Shown piece after piece: positions 16,873 through 25,926 of a DNA stretch of 64,000 nucleotides. This DNA is from Neolewinella litorea. Lineage in GTDB: Bacteria; Bacteroidota; Bacteroidia; Chitinophagales; Saprospiraceae. The stretch lies in the NCBI RefSeq assembly GCF_004803465.1, contig NZ_SRSF01000004.1, positions 310,001 to 374,000 of the forward strand. The letters are read 5' to 3'. Positions within the stretch are counted from its first letter, which is position 1; each line of letters begins with the position of its first letter. A program made the position numbers and the translations under genes. A model generated the notes under the pieces. The model had not been told where the DNA came from. It saw only the letters and a list, made by a program, of their open reading frames with translations, and searched no databases.

Positions 16873-18513
16873 ATGGACAAATTTCTCCTGCCGCTTTGCC
16901 TCACGCTGGCCCTCCTTGGCACCTTCGCCTGCGGACGATCCACGCCCCCCGAAGCGGTTGCCGGCGTCGCGAGCGTCGAGACCGACTACGGTGAACCCCA
17001 CCGCCCCCGCTTCCATTTTTCTCCGCCGGCCAATTGGATGAACGACCCCAACGGTATGGTGTATCACGAGGGGGAGTACCACCTGTTTTACCAGTATTAT
17101 CCAGACAGCACTGTGTGGGGACCCATGCACTGGGGCCACGCCGTAAGCACCGACCTCGTGCATTGGGAACACCTTTCGGTGGCCCTCTATCCCGACTCCC
17201 TGGGCTACATCTTCTCGGGCAGCGCCGTAGTGGACCACCGCAACACCAGCGGGCTCGGCAAGGAAGGCGAAGCCCCGCTGGTGGCCATCTACACCTACCA
17301 CAACGCGGAACGCGAGCGGGCGGGGCATGACGATTACCAATATCAGGCGATCGCCTACAGCCACGATCGTGGCCGCAGCTGGACGAAGTACGCCGGCAAC
17401 CCCGTCCTGCCGAATAATACGGGTCTGCGCGACTTCCGCGATCCCAAAGTCAGTTGGAGCGAAGCCGCCAACCAGTGGGTAATGACCCTCGCGGCGCAGG
17501 ACCACATCTCCTTCTACGGTTCGGACAACCTCATCGACTGGGAGCACCTGAGCGATTTCGGAAGCGACCTGGGCAGCCACGGCGGCGTATGGGAATGCCC
17601 CGACCTGTTCCGCCTGCCGGTGAAGGATGGCGACGACAGTAAGCACGTCCTGCTGGTAAGCATCAATCCCGGCGCACCCAATGGTGGATCGGGCACCCAG
17701 TACTTCGTCGGCAATTTTGACGGCACCACCTTTACCCTGGACCCCGCTTTCGCCTCCGACGTGACGAATGAACGGGGGGTGTGGCTTGACTACGGCCGCG
17801 ACAACTACGCCGGGGTCACCTGGTCGGACGTTCCTGAATCGGATGGACGGCGACTGTTCCTGGGCTGGATGAGCAACTGGAATTACGCGAATGTAGTCCC
17901 CACCGAAACCTGGCGAAGCGCCATGACCGTACCCCGCGTATTGACCCTGCACCAAACGCCGGCCGGATACCGCGTTTTCTCCCAACCCGTTGCGGAACTG
18001 GAGACCTTACGGGGGTCGGAGTTTGCCGTAGCGGAAATGGAAGGGAACCAACCCGCCCAGCCTGCCACCGATGAATCCGCGGCACTCGCGTTCCCCGCCC
18101 CGGCCTCCGCAGAAGTGAAATTGCGCTACTCAATTGAGCCCGGCAGCCAGGCGCGCTTCGGCCTGGAGCTCCTGAATGAGGATGGGGAGGTGTACCGGAT
18201 CGGGTACGATGCCGCCAAAGGCCACTACTTCAGCGACCGCCGCGCGGCGGGTGACCACTCCTTCTCCGATGCCTTTACCGGCACCTTCGAGCAGGCACCC
18301 CGGATCAGCGATAGTGGGGAACTGAGCATGCACTTGTTGATTGACCGGGCCAGCGTAGAGCTTTTCGCCGACGGGGGAGCTACCGTGGTCACCGAGATCT
18401 TCTTCCCATCCACGGATTTTAACCGCATGCGCCTTTTTGCCGAAGGGGAGGGTGTGCGGCTGCTCGATAGCCAGGGATATACCCTGGCCTCGATCTGGCC
18501 GGAGGTCAGGTAG
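16873..18513 (+). CDS. GH32 beta-fructosidase (levanase/inulinase/invertase type), lipoprotein
   Basis: A 546-residue protein with a lipoprotein signal (LLPLCLTLALLGTFAC, lipobox Cys about 20). The five-bladed propeller of family GH32 is marked by WMNDPNG at residues 55-61 (nucleophile Asp58), by RDP in FRDPKVSW (transition-state stabiliser) and by the EC motif in WECPDLF (acid/base Glu). A C-terminal beta-sandwich with LLIDRASVELFADGG completes the family architecture. It hydrolyses terminal fructose from sucrose, levan or inulin, probably in the periplasm or on the surface. No SusC/SusD pair or fructose transporter is beside it, so it is not in a classical polysaccharide utilisation locus here. 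Confidence 0.93.
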   Translation: MDKFLLPLCLTLALLGTFACGRSTPPEAVAGVASVETDYGEPHRPRFHFSPPANWMNDPNGMVYHEGEYHLFYQYYPDSTVWGPMHWGHAVSTDLVHWEHLSVALYPDSLGYIFSGSAVVDHRNTSGLGKEGEAPLVAIYTYHNAERERAGHDDYQYQAIAYSHDRGRSWTKYAGNPVLPNNTGLRDFRDPKVSWSEAANQWVMTLAAQDHISFYGSDNLIDWEHLSDFGSDLGSHGGVWECPDLFRLPVKDGDDSKHVLLVSINPGAPNGGSGTQYFVGNFDGTTFTLDPAFASDVTNERGVWLDYGRDNYAGVTWSDVPESDGRRLFLGWMSNWNYANVVPTETWRSAMTVPRVLTLHQTPAGYRVFSQPVAELETLRGSEFAVAEMEGNQPAQPATDESAALAFPAPASAEVKLRYSIEPGSQARFGLELLNEDGEVYRIGYDAAKGHYFSDRRAAGDHSFSDAFTGTFEQAPRISDSGELSMHLLIDRASVELFADGGATVVTEIFFPSTDFNRMRLFAEGEGVRLLDSQGYTLASIWPEVR

Positions 18514-18631
18514 CAATCGCAGGAAACGGCAAGGGGCTAGCTGATGACTAGGCAGTCATTGTCAGTAGTCGCCCAAGTGTGTCCACAACCGGAGTTGTAG
18601 CATGTGCGGGCGGACGGGCGGGGCGAGAAAA

Positions 18632-18919
18632 TCAGTTTTGCTCCTTCAACCGCTGCATCTTGCGTTCGAGGAAATACCGCCACCCGACCAGGGAAAAGAA
18701 GTATAGGCCGGTAACGGGAAGGGTAAGCAGGAGGGTCCAGCGCACCCAGGTGATGTCCCACAGTAAGATGTAGAGAGCGGCAAGACAGAAAGTGCGTAGG
18801 AGGAAAAGCGCGTACTTCTTACGCCGGTATTCTGGGGAGAGCATGGTATTCTCACGAGAGGCGTGGTGTTCCTGCATGAATCGTTTACGGAAGTCCTGGA
18901 GGTTTGTTTCTGGGTCCAA
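18632..18919 (-). CDS. Small 2-TM membrane protein
   Basis: About 95 residues if translation starts at TTG 18919, or 81 from ATG 18877. Two hydrophobic stretches (ALFLLRTFCLAALYILLW and WTLLLTLPVTGLYFFSLVGW) are flanked by basic residues. The C-terminus (ERKMQRLKEQN) is charged. It resembles Bacteroidota 2TM proteins of unknown role, but I cannot name a family with certainty. It stands alone between the GH32 gene and trmB. The start is the main doubt. Confidence 0.55.
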   Translation of the reverse strand: MDPETNLQDFRKRFMQEHHASRENTMLSPEYRRKKYALFLLRTFCLAALYILLWDITWVRWTLLLTLPVTGLYFFSLVGWRYFLERKMQRLKEQN

Positions 18920-19144
18920 AGCGTGAAAGTCTGAAAGCGTGTAAAAATGTCGGTTAAACCTAGTATAACAAATTTCAGGTATTTATTTGGGATTGTCAAG
19001 CCAAATATATTTTGGTTCCGGCCAGCCACTCACTTAAAATGTCAAAAGTTACAATATCCAGAACAGTAAGGTAGGTTCAGGGGGCGCTGTTCATTGGAGC
19101 TGGAGGGATAAGCCGGATGCGGCGGGTAAGCCGTTGGACGGGCT

Positions 19145-19152
19145 TATCTTCG
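19145..19152 (+). promoter_or_regulatory. TAnnTTTG-like box TATCTTCG before trmB
   Basis: TATCTTCG lies 23 bases upstream of the chosen trmB ATG. It supports that start over the upstream in-frame ATG at 19134, which would place the box inside the coding region. Confidence 0.45.
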
Positions 19153-19175
19153 CGGCCCACCAATTTTTCCCTTGC

Positions 19176-19910
19176 ATGCCCGGCCGCAACAAGCTGCAAA
19201 AGTTCGCCGAAGTTCTCAAAATGCCCAACGTTTACGAGAGTTTCGAACCCACGAAACCCGTACTGACGGGGGAGAACGGTGCGATCACCGACCTGCGGGG
19301 CCAGTGGGCGGCACAGCACTTCGGCAACGACAACCCGATCACCCTGGAACTGGCCTGCGGCCGGGGCGAATACACCCTGGATCTGGCCCGGCAGTACCCC
19401 GACCGCAACTTCATTGGCGTGGACATCAAGGGAGCCCGCATCTGGAGAGGGGCCAAGACCGCCCTCGCCGAAAACCTCGATAATGCCGCCTTCCTGCGCA
19501 CCCGCATCGAGGTGATCAGCCACTTCTTCGCGCCGCACGAAGTGGAGGAGATCTGGATCACCTTTCCCGACCCCTTCCTCAAAAAAGGCAAGGAAAACCG
19601 CCGTCTCACCGCCGCTCAGTTCCTCAAGCAGTACCGCCGCATCCTCCGCCCCGACGGCGTGGTCCACCTGAAGACCGACAGCCGCGAACTCTACGACTGG
19701 TCCCTGGAAACCCTCGCCCAACAACCCGCCGTACAGGTAGAATACCACGACCACGACATCTACAGCAAACCCCTCCCCCTTCCGGAGCTCGCCACGGAAA
19801 CCTACTACGAGCGCATGCATAAGGACCTCGGGAAGACGATTACCTACCTCCGCTTCCGCTTCGGAGAAGGCAATATCATCGGCGGCAAGGGGATGCCTGT
19901 TGGGGAATGA
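19176..19910 (+). CDS. trmB: tRNA (guanine-N7-)-methyltransferase
   Basis: A 244-residue class I methyltransferase that makes m7G46 in tRNA variable loops. After the N-terminal MPGRNKLQKFAEV it has the SAM-binding motif LELACGRGEYTLDLA, then NFIGVDIKGARIWRGAK and the TrmB signature WITFPDPFLKKGKENRRLT, whose Asp and Lys residues serve catalysis and tRNA binding. HLKTDSRELYDWSLE follows. Start 19176 is preferred because homologs begin with this RNKLQKFAE element. It is a cytoplasmic single-gene unit. Downstream lie 900 bases of tandem repeats. The identification is secure. Confidence 0.95.
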   Translation: MPGRNKLQKFAEVLKMPNVYESFEPTKPVLTGENGAITDLRGQWAAQHFGNDNPITLELACGRGEYTLDLARQYPDRNFIGVDIKGARIWRGAKTALAENLDNAAFLRTRIEVISHFFAPHEVEEIWITFPDPFLKKGKENRRLTAAQFLKQYRRILRPDGVVHLKTDSRELYDWSLETLAQQPAVQVEYHDHDIYSKPLPLPELATETYYERMHKDLGKTITYLRFRFGEGNIIGGKGMPVGE

Positions 19911-19924
19911 ATTGGTGAATCAGT

Positions 19925-20281
19925 GAATTAGTGAATTGGTGGCGGGCATTCGTCCCTCGCTCCGCTCGGGCCGGGGCGTCTCCGTGTCGCATATCTGTGC
20001 GTTAGCTACGTGCCCTGAAAGCATTCGCTCAGTGAGGCGTTTACGCGGATTAAGCCTGTGAGGTGGTGAGGTGGTGAATTATAGAATTAGTGAATTGGTG
20101 GCGACCATTTGTCCCTCGCTCCGCTCGGGCCGGGGCGTCTCCGTGTCGCATATCTGTGCGTTAGCTACGTGCCCTGAAAGCATTCGCTCAGTGACGCGTT
20201 TACGCGGATGAAGCCGGTGGGGTGATGAGTTGGTGAATTACAGAATTAGTGAATTGGTGGCGGGCAATTGTCCCTTGCTCC
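19925..20281. repeat. Tandem 159-bp repeat, two copies and the start of a third
   Basis: The block beginning GAATTAGTGAATTGGTGGCG recurs at 19925, 20084 and 20243, exactly 159 bases apart. Each copy contains CTCGCTCCGCTCGGG-like and GGGCGTCTCCGTGTCGC segments. The third copy passes directly into the 173-bp family at about 20282. No coding potential is credible. It fills the first half of the gene-free stretch 19911-20797. Confidence 0.88.
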
Positions 20282-20818
20282 GCTCGGGCTGGGGCGTCTC
20301 CGTGTCGCTTATCTGCGCGCTTCCTGCCTGCCTTGAAAACGTTTGCTCAGTGACTCGCTTACCCGAACGCAGTGAGGGAAGAGTGCAACACCCCCTTCAG
20401 TCCTTCACCCCTTCAGTCCTTCACCCCTTGCCCCCTAAACTGAGCAGTAACCTGGCTCGGGCTGGGGCGTCTCCGTGTCGCTTATCTGCGCGCTTCCTGC
20501 CTGCCTTGAAAACGTTTGCTCAGTGACTCACCTACCCGAACGCAGTGAGGGAAGAGTGCAACACCCCCTTCAGTCCTTCACCCCTTCAGTCCTTCACCCC
20601 TTGCCCCCTAAACTGAGCAGTAACCTGGCTCGGGCGGGGGCGTCTCCGTGTCGCTTACCTTCGCGCTCCCTGCCTGCCTTGAAAACGTTTGCTCAGTGAC
20701 TCGCTTACCCGAACGCAGTGAGGGAAGAGTGCAACACCCCCTTCAGTCCTTCACCCCTTCAGACCTTCACCCTTTGACCCCCTTCACCCCTTGCCATCTA
20801 AAACTGAGCAGTAACCTG
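20282..20818. repeat. Tandem 173-bp repeat, three copies, each carrying the 3' end of the adjacent gene
   Basis: Copies begin at 20282, 20455 and 20628 (GCTCGGGCTGGGGCG or a near form), 173 bases apart. Inside each, TTCAGTCCTTCACCCC is itself duplicated, with one changed base in the last copy. Each copy ends in ACTGAGCAGTAACCTG, which in the last copy is the real 3' end of the large surface-protein gene (stop at 20798). CCCTTGCTCCGCTCGGG and CCCGAACGCAGTGAGGG are partly complementary and could form a hairpin. Confidence 0.88.
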
Positions 20819-23800
20819 CGCCCGTCCCACGTGCACCACTGCCGCTTCTCCCGTCTGCCGACCATCATACAGCAGGTTGAGCTGGAGGTATTCGCCGAGG
20901 TTTTGGGTGAGACTCAGGTTCCACAGGAGGTTGCGCCCGGGCTGTAGGCCTTGCAGGAGAGCAAAACCGACGGGGCTGCCCGAACGGCCGTTCGCGAATT
21001 CGATCTGTATCCACTGGAAACTGGCATTGATCCAGTTGCGGTAGTTGCCGGCAAATTTGGCTTCCCGCCGCAGGGTGTATTCTCCGTCGCCCGCCGGGAG
21101 TACTTTTTCCTCCCGCCCGGCTACCACCGTGGTATTGAAACTGAATTCTCCCGGCTGCCAGTTGATCCCCGGCTCCAGGCGGTTGAAGACAATCTTGTAG
21201 TCCTTCTCGTTGAACCGCTCGGAGTCCGATTCCCTTCGTCCGGTGATGCCGGCAGCTTCCAGACTAAGCTGGTCGTTCGGCCGAAAACGGAAGCGCAGTT
21301 CCCAGTCTTCGCGCCGACTGCTTTCGTAGCCGGTGGTGAGCACCCTTCGGTTGCGCTGCTCGTCGTTGGACAACTGGATGTCGTAGCGCGGACTGGCCCG
21401 GTTGAAGAAGATTCCGTGCCGCCGCCGCACGTTCAGGGCTACGAGGTTGCTGTCGGCTACGGCGAGTTGGAAGGGATTCCAGGGCATGATGTCCTCCGCC
21501 TCCTGGGTTTTGCGGTCGATATTGATGGCCGTATTCAGGGCGAAGCGCCTAAGGAAATCCCGGATGCCGTCCGCGCCGCGCCAGATACGGTCCGGATCCC
21601 AGTTGAAGCGCTGGTTGATGCTTACGTTGTCGGTGCGGATGAAGTTGTTGTTGAACACGCTCACCCGGATGTAGTCGGCGATATCGGCAAAGGGGGCCAA
21701 CTCAATCTCGTTGGGCTGGATGCGGCCGTCGTTATTATACAGACTGTCTTGCCAGATATACTGTCCCAAACCGGGCCCAACGTACAGGTACTGGAAGTCC
21801 ACCCGTGGCTCCTGTCCGCTTCCTACCTGGTAGGTGGTCTGACTGGTAAAGGCCCGTTTCAGCGCATCGGCCCGCAGATCAAGGCGTCCCAAAAAGGTGC
21901 TGCTGGGTTTGTCTTCCACCAGGTCCTGGCCGGGCACATCCAGTTCGCGGTAGGTGAAATTTCCCCCCAGCTGCAGGTTGCGGGCGGCCTGGTATTTGCC
22001 CTCCGCGCTTACTTCCCGCGCCGAAGTGCTCGCGCGCAGTTCGGTCAGGTCGGGCAGGCGATCGTCGCGCCGGCTGGCACTCAGGGCGAAGCCGTAGCGG
22101 TCGTTCGCCGGGGCGGTCAGCCCAAGGGTGTAGCGGTCGTACTGGAACGACAGCGCGGAAAGGGTATCCCCGCCCCCCGGCCGGCGCACGCTTTTTTCCC
22201 CGGCGTAGGCCGCCGCCAGTTCCCAGCCGTCCAGGCTTGCGAATTTTTTGCTTAGGCGCAGGCTTGGACGCCGGAAGGTGCCGGTGCTTTCCCGGTCTTC
22301 GCTGTTGAGCAGACTGTAGCTGCCGACCGCCTCCCAACCCGCCGTGCGCAGCTGGACCAGACCCTCGTGGCGCCGCCCCTGGTAATCTTCCCCCCGGGTG
22401 AACTGCTCGAAATCGTAGTCGAGTCGACCCACCCCCTCCCGCAACAATCCTACGCCACCCCCGACAAGTTGCTCCGTGGCCGCTTCCGGCCTGGTGGTAC
22501 TCAGGCGGTTGCTCAGGTTCCAGTTGCGGTAAAATTCCGGGGAGCGGTACGGATTGATGAAGGTGAAGGTCTCCTCCACCCATTCGTAGCGCCCGCGGCC
22601 GGCCACGGCCCACCCGCTGCTGTCGCTGGTCAGGGCGAGGGTACGGTCCACATCCACCCGCAGGGCGTGCCCGGCGTCGTCTCCGTCGTCGATGTCGCTG
22701 AACCGGTTCAGGTCGGATTTGCTCCGGCTGCCCTCCATACGCACGGACCCTTCGCCCGCAAAGCGGTATTCCCCCCCGGCACTGAAAAGCTGTTGCTGCC
22801 GCGGCGCTACCAGGTCAATCTCCGGGGCAAAACGACCCAGGGGCCGGCACTCCTCGTCGTACCCCACGAATACGTACACCCGCTCGTTGGCCGGCCGGTC
22901 GGGGTCGAGATTGTACGGTCCGCCGCCGCGGCCGCGATCCGTGAAAGTGGCCACGTAGCGTCCGCGCACCGGATCATTGCTGTTGACGAGGTAGGCCTGG
23001 GTCACGGCGCAGTCGATGACCGTGTCGAGCAGTTCGTAGGTCGCGCGCAGTTCTTCCCGCCCGCTCAGGGTATCGATGCTGGGCACTACCACGCCGTTCG
23101 GATTGTCCCCGGCCAGGCTGAGGGCTTCGCGCTGGGCGGCGGTGAGCCGCAGGTCGCCCGTGGCATTTTTGCTGTCCTGCTGGGAGTAGAGGTTTACATA
23201 ACCCGAGATCCGCCCCCGGGTGTAATGACTGCTCCCCGCCGTCAGGGTGCGCAGGTAGCGCTGGTCGGCGTATTCGTATTCGACGGTGATGCGGGCGTCG
23301 CGGGTAATGAGCCGCCGCGTGGTGAAGGTCAGTTCCGCCAGGTTATAGTCGATCACGTAGTCGGCGTCCAGCCCCCGGACCAGCAACTCGCCGTCCAGGT
23401 ATACCCGTTCCGTGCCCGCCAGCACGATCAGGAATCGCTGCTCGCCGTCTCCGGTCAGTTTGTAGGGGCCCTGGTTGCCCTCGCCGGGGGTGATGTTTTG
23501 GCGGATGAATTGTCCGCGCGCCACGGCGATGCTGGCGCTGTTTTCCCAGCTCCCGCTTCCTTCCTCTCCGTCGCCGGCCACGGTGGTGAAAGTGGCGCCT
23601 TCCAGTTTCTTGTAGTAGCGCATGAAGTAGCCGTCCGGGTTGCGCAGTTCGTAATCACCGGCGGTCAGTTGGCTGCGGTCCTTGCGCAACTGGATGAAGA
23701 TGCGGTCGAATTCCCGCAGTTGCTGGGTGGTCCCCTCCGGCTGCACCGGCAGGTTCTCGTCGGTGATGGCGGCGGCCACCTCGATGCCGTTGCCCAGTTC

Positions 23801-24298
23801 GCCGTTGAGTTGCAGGTTGAAGGCCGAGTTCAGGACCAGGTCCTGCCGGTTGCCGAAGCTGATGGCCCGACTGAAGCTGCCCCGCGTCTGCACTTTGGTG
23901 TCGTTGTCGAGCAGTCCGGCGCGCACGTAAGGGTCGTAGGCACCGATCACCAGTCCGGCTTCCTCCTGCCGCAGCCGTGTCGAGTCCAGCAGGCTTACCC
24001 GCTCATCCAGCGCAAAGGGTAGGGCGCGGTAGCGCAGGTGCAAGGAATCGGGAAGCGTAAGGCTGGTCCAGCGCAGGAATCGTCCGCTGAGGATATATTG
24101 ATCTTCGGAGATCCGTCGCCCATCCAAGGCAAAGACCTGCAGGCTCCCGGGCGCGATGGTCAGGGTATCCACGAGTTGTCCGGCGGGATTGACCGCGATC
24201 GTTTTCTCCCGCAGGTTGGACAGCGACCCCTCCTCCTGCGCCGCAAGCACGCCGGCGCCCAGTAAACAGAGGACCAGCCACAATGCTTTTGGGATCAC
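20798..24298 (-). CDS. Large secreted or outer-membrane beta-rich protein of unknown function
   Basis: A 1166-residue protein with a GTG start at 24298 and a signal peptide (ALWLVLCLLGAGVLAAQ). The body alternates short polar and aromatic strands, for example GIEVAAAITDENLPVQPEG and QLTAGDYELRNPDGYFMRYY. Its second half is dense in amphipathic beta-hairpins (FRFRPNDQLSLEAAGITGR, ELRFRFR), like outer-membrane barrels. It ends in VTAQF, with a terminal Phe as is usual for barrel proteins. It is probably an outer-membrane protein with an N-terminal periplasmic or external part. I do not recognise the family. Its last codons are copied in the neighbouring tandem repeats. The 450 bases upstream hold the ACGTC-dyad array, a possible control region. 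Confidence 0.7.
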   Translation of the reverse strand: MIPKALWLVLCLLGAGVLAAQEEGSLSNLREKTIAVNPAGQLVDTLTIAPGSLQVFALDGRRISEDQYILSGRFLRWTSLTLPDSLHLRYRALPFALDERVSLLDSTRLRQEEAGLVIGAYDPYVRAGLLDNDTKVQTRGSFSRAISFGNRQDLVLNSAFNLQLNGELGNGIEVAAAITDENLPVQPEGTTQQLREFDRIFIQLRKDRSQLTAGDYELRNPDGYFMRYYKKLEGATFTTVAGDGEEGSGSWENSASIAVARGQFIRQNITPGEGNQGPYKLTGDGEQRFLIVLAGTERVYLDGELLVRGLDADYVIDYNLAELTFTTRRLITRDARITVEYEYADQRYLRTLTAGSSHYTRGRISGYVNLYSQQDSKNATGDLRLTAAQREALSLAGDNPNGVVVPSIDTLSGREELRATYELLDTVIDCAVTQAYLVNSNDPVRGRYVATFTDRGRGGGPYNLDPDRPANERVYVFVGYDEECRPLGRFAPEIDLVAPRQQQLFSAGGEYRFAGEGSVRMEGSRSKSDLNRFSDIDDGDDAGHALRVDVDRTLALTSDSSGWAVAGRGRYEWVEETFTFINPYRSPEFYRNWNLSNRLSTTRPEAATEQLVGGGVGLLREGVGRLDYDFEQFTRGEDYQGRRHEGLVQLRTAGWEAVGSYSLLNSEDRESTGTFRRPSLRLSKKFASLDGWELAAAYAGEKSVRRPGGGDTLSALSFQYDRYTLGLTAPANDRYGFALSASRRDDRLPDLTELRASTSAREVSAEGKYQAARNLQLGGNFTYRELDVPGQDLVEDKPSSTFLGRLDLRADALKRAFTSQTTYQVGSGQEPRVDFQYLYVGPGLGQYIWQDSLYNNDGRIQPNEIELAPFADIADYIRVSVFNNNFIRTDNVSINQRFNWDPDRIWRGADGIRDFLRRFALNTAINIDRKTQEAEDIMPWNPFQLAVADSNLVALNVRRRHGIFFNRASPRYDIQLSNDEQRNRRVLTTGYESSRREDWELRFRFRPNDQLSLEAAGITGRRESDSERFNEKDYKIVFNRLEPGINWQPGEFSFNTTVVAGREEKVLPAGDGEYTLRREAKFAGNYRNWINASFQWIQIEFANGRSGSPVGFALLQGLQPGRNLLWNLSLTQNLGEYLQLNLLYDGRQTGEAAVVHVGRAQVTAQF

Positions 24299-24345
24299 TC
24301 GTGGGTAACGCAGGGGCGCGGGCCTGTAGTCTTACCCCGGCCCAG

Positions 24346-24675
24346 ACGTCGGACGTGCCCGGCTCGCCAGACTCTGACACGTCGGACGTGCTCAGCGCTG
24401 AAACCGTAGATAGATATAGCATTTCGCCCCTTTTACCGTCCGGAAAGTAGCGTTAATCACCAGTTAGTCGCCTGCCCTGCTTATAAGACGTCGGACGTGG
24501 CCTCTCAACAGTGCAGCAAGACGTCCGACGTCCACTAGCAACCCAGCCAAAGGACGTCGGACGTATTAGGTGCCGAAACGCAAGGTTTACAAGGGAATGA
24601 CGGGGTGTTTCAAGAGTGTAGCGCCACAAAAACGTCGGACGTGCACCTACAACCTACCCAAAGTACGTCGGACGT
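24346..24675. repeat. Array of seven 11-bp dyads ACGTCsGACGT, mostly 33 bp apart
   Basis: Copies start at 24346, 24379, 24488, 24521, 24554, 24632 and 24665. The intervals are 33, 109, 33, 33, 78 and 33 bases. Each is an almost perfect dyad (ACGTC, one base, GACGT); the copy at 24521 has C in the centre and the others G. Spacers at 24532-24553 and 24643-24664 are related to each other. The array fills the region 24299-24745 between hisB and the large surface-protein gene. The same dyad builds the hairpins at 5714, 5843, 53824 and 54010. It could be a protein-binding array or a decayed mobile repeat. Confidence 0.8.
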
Positions 24676-24745
24676 GTCAGGGCTAGACACCTCAACAAAA
24701 GTCCGCCCATTGAACTACCGGTCTGTACGACTATCGTACTAGAAC

Positions 24746-25888
24746 TCAAAGCACCCCCTTGGTACTCGGCAGCCGCATATTGTCCACGTCCCGCCGCTTG
24801 GCCATCTTGATGCTTTTGGCGAAGGCTTTGAAGGTGGCTTCGATCTTGTGGTGCTCGTTGTCCCCTTCCACCTTGATGTTGAGGTTGCAGCGCGCACCGT
24901 CGGTGAAGGATTTGAAGAAGTGAAAAAACATCTCAGTAGGCATGTCCCCGATCTTTTCGCGGCGGTATTCGCAGTCCCAGACCAGCCAGGGCCGGCCTCC
25001 GAAATCGATCCCGACCTGCGCCAGCGCGTCGTCCATCGGAAGGTAGAAGCCGTAGCGTTCGATACCGAGCTTATCGCCGAGGGCCTTGCCGAACACTTCC
25101 CCCAGCGCAATGGCGGTATCCTCGATCGTGTGGTGCTCGTCGATGTCGAGGTCGCCCTTCACGCGAATCGTCAGGTCGCAACCGGAATGCCGGCCCAGTT
25201 GGTCGAGCATATGGTCGAAAAAGCCGAGTCCGGTATCGATCTCCGTCTTGCCGGTGCCATCCAGGTCGAGGGTGATGTGAATGTCGGTTTCCTTGGTGGT
25301 CCGACGCACGGAAGCCGTACGGTTTTCCAGTCGCAGGTGGCGGTAGATGTCTTCCCAGTCGGTGGTGCGCAGGGCGATGGTTTCGTGCAAGCCCGCCAGC
25401 GGATCGTCGCTCAGTTCTTCGTTGCCGAGCTCCGGATCGTTGGCCAGCCAGAAGCCGCGCGCCCCCATATTTTTGGCGAGTTGCATGTCGGTGAGGCGGT
25501 CCCCGACGACGTAGCTGTTGGCAATATCGTAGCGGTCGTCCTGCAGGTACTTATCCACCAGGCCGGTATTCGGCTTGCGCGTCGGAGCATTGTCCCTGGC
25601 GTAGGTGCGGTCGATCAGCTCCTCGATAAATTCAATGCCCTCGGCCGCCAACGCCCGGCGCATAAGTTTGTGAGCGGGCCAGAAAGTGGTTTCGGGATAG
25701 GCCTCCGTGCCGAGGCCGTCCTGGTTGGTGATCATCACGAGGCGGTAGTCCAGTTCCCGCACGATGCGGCCCAGCCACCGGAAGATGCCGGGATAAAAGT
25801 TGACCTTGTCCACGCTGTCGACCTGGTAGTCGTCGGGCTCGAGGATCAGGGTGCCGTCGCGGTCAAGGAAGAGGAGTTTCTGGGGCAT
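24746..25888 (-). CDS. hisB: Bifunctional histidinol-phosphatase / imidazoleglycerol-phosphate dehydratase
   Basis: A 380-residue fusion that carries out the sixth and eighth steps of histidine synthesis. Residues 1-165 are a HAD phosphatase: [10 protein letters not shown] (Asp9, Asp11), the Thr/Ser motif in [11 protein letters not shown], and [15 protein letters not shown] with the metal-binding Asp. Residues about 195-380 are the dehydratase: [32 protein letters not shown] with its manganese-binding His cluster, and a second metal site in [18 protein letters not shown]. It is the last gene of the his operon, 38 bases after hisC. No his genes follow in this window, so hisHAFIE must lie elsewhere. 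Confidence 0.97.
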   Translation of the reverse strand: MPQKLLFLDRDGTLILEPDDYQVDSVDKVNFYPGIFRWLGRIVRELDYRLVMITNQDGLGTEAYPETTFWPAHKLMRRALAAEGIEFIEELIDRTYARDNAPTRKPNTGLVDKYLQDDRYDIANSYVVGDRLTDMQLAKNMGARGFWLANDPELGNEELSDDPLAGLHETIALRTTDWEDIYRHLRLENRTASVRRTTKETDIHITLDLDGTGKTEIDTGLGFFDHMLDQLGRHSGCDLTIRVKGDLDIDEHHTIEDTAIALGEVFGKALGDKLGIERYGFYLPMDDALAQVGIDFGGRPWLVWDCEYRREKIGDMPTEMFFHFFKSFTDGARCNLNIKVEGDNEHHKIEATFKAFAKSIKMAKRRDVDNMRLPSTKGVL

Positions 25889-25926
25889 AAGCGTTGCCGC
25901 TGGAGGATGATTCTTGGAAATTAGGG

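Noticed and set aside
24346-24675. A small CRISPR array, because of regular 33-bp spacing
   Set aside because: The repeat is only 11 bases, intervals vary (33, 78, 109), one copy is inverted, spacers are related, and no cas genes are present.
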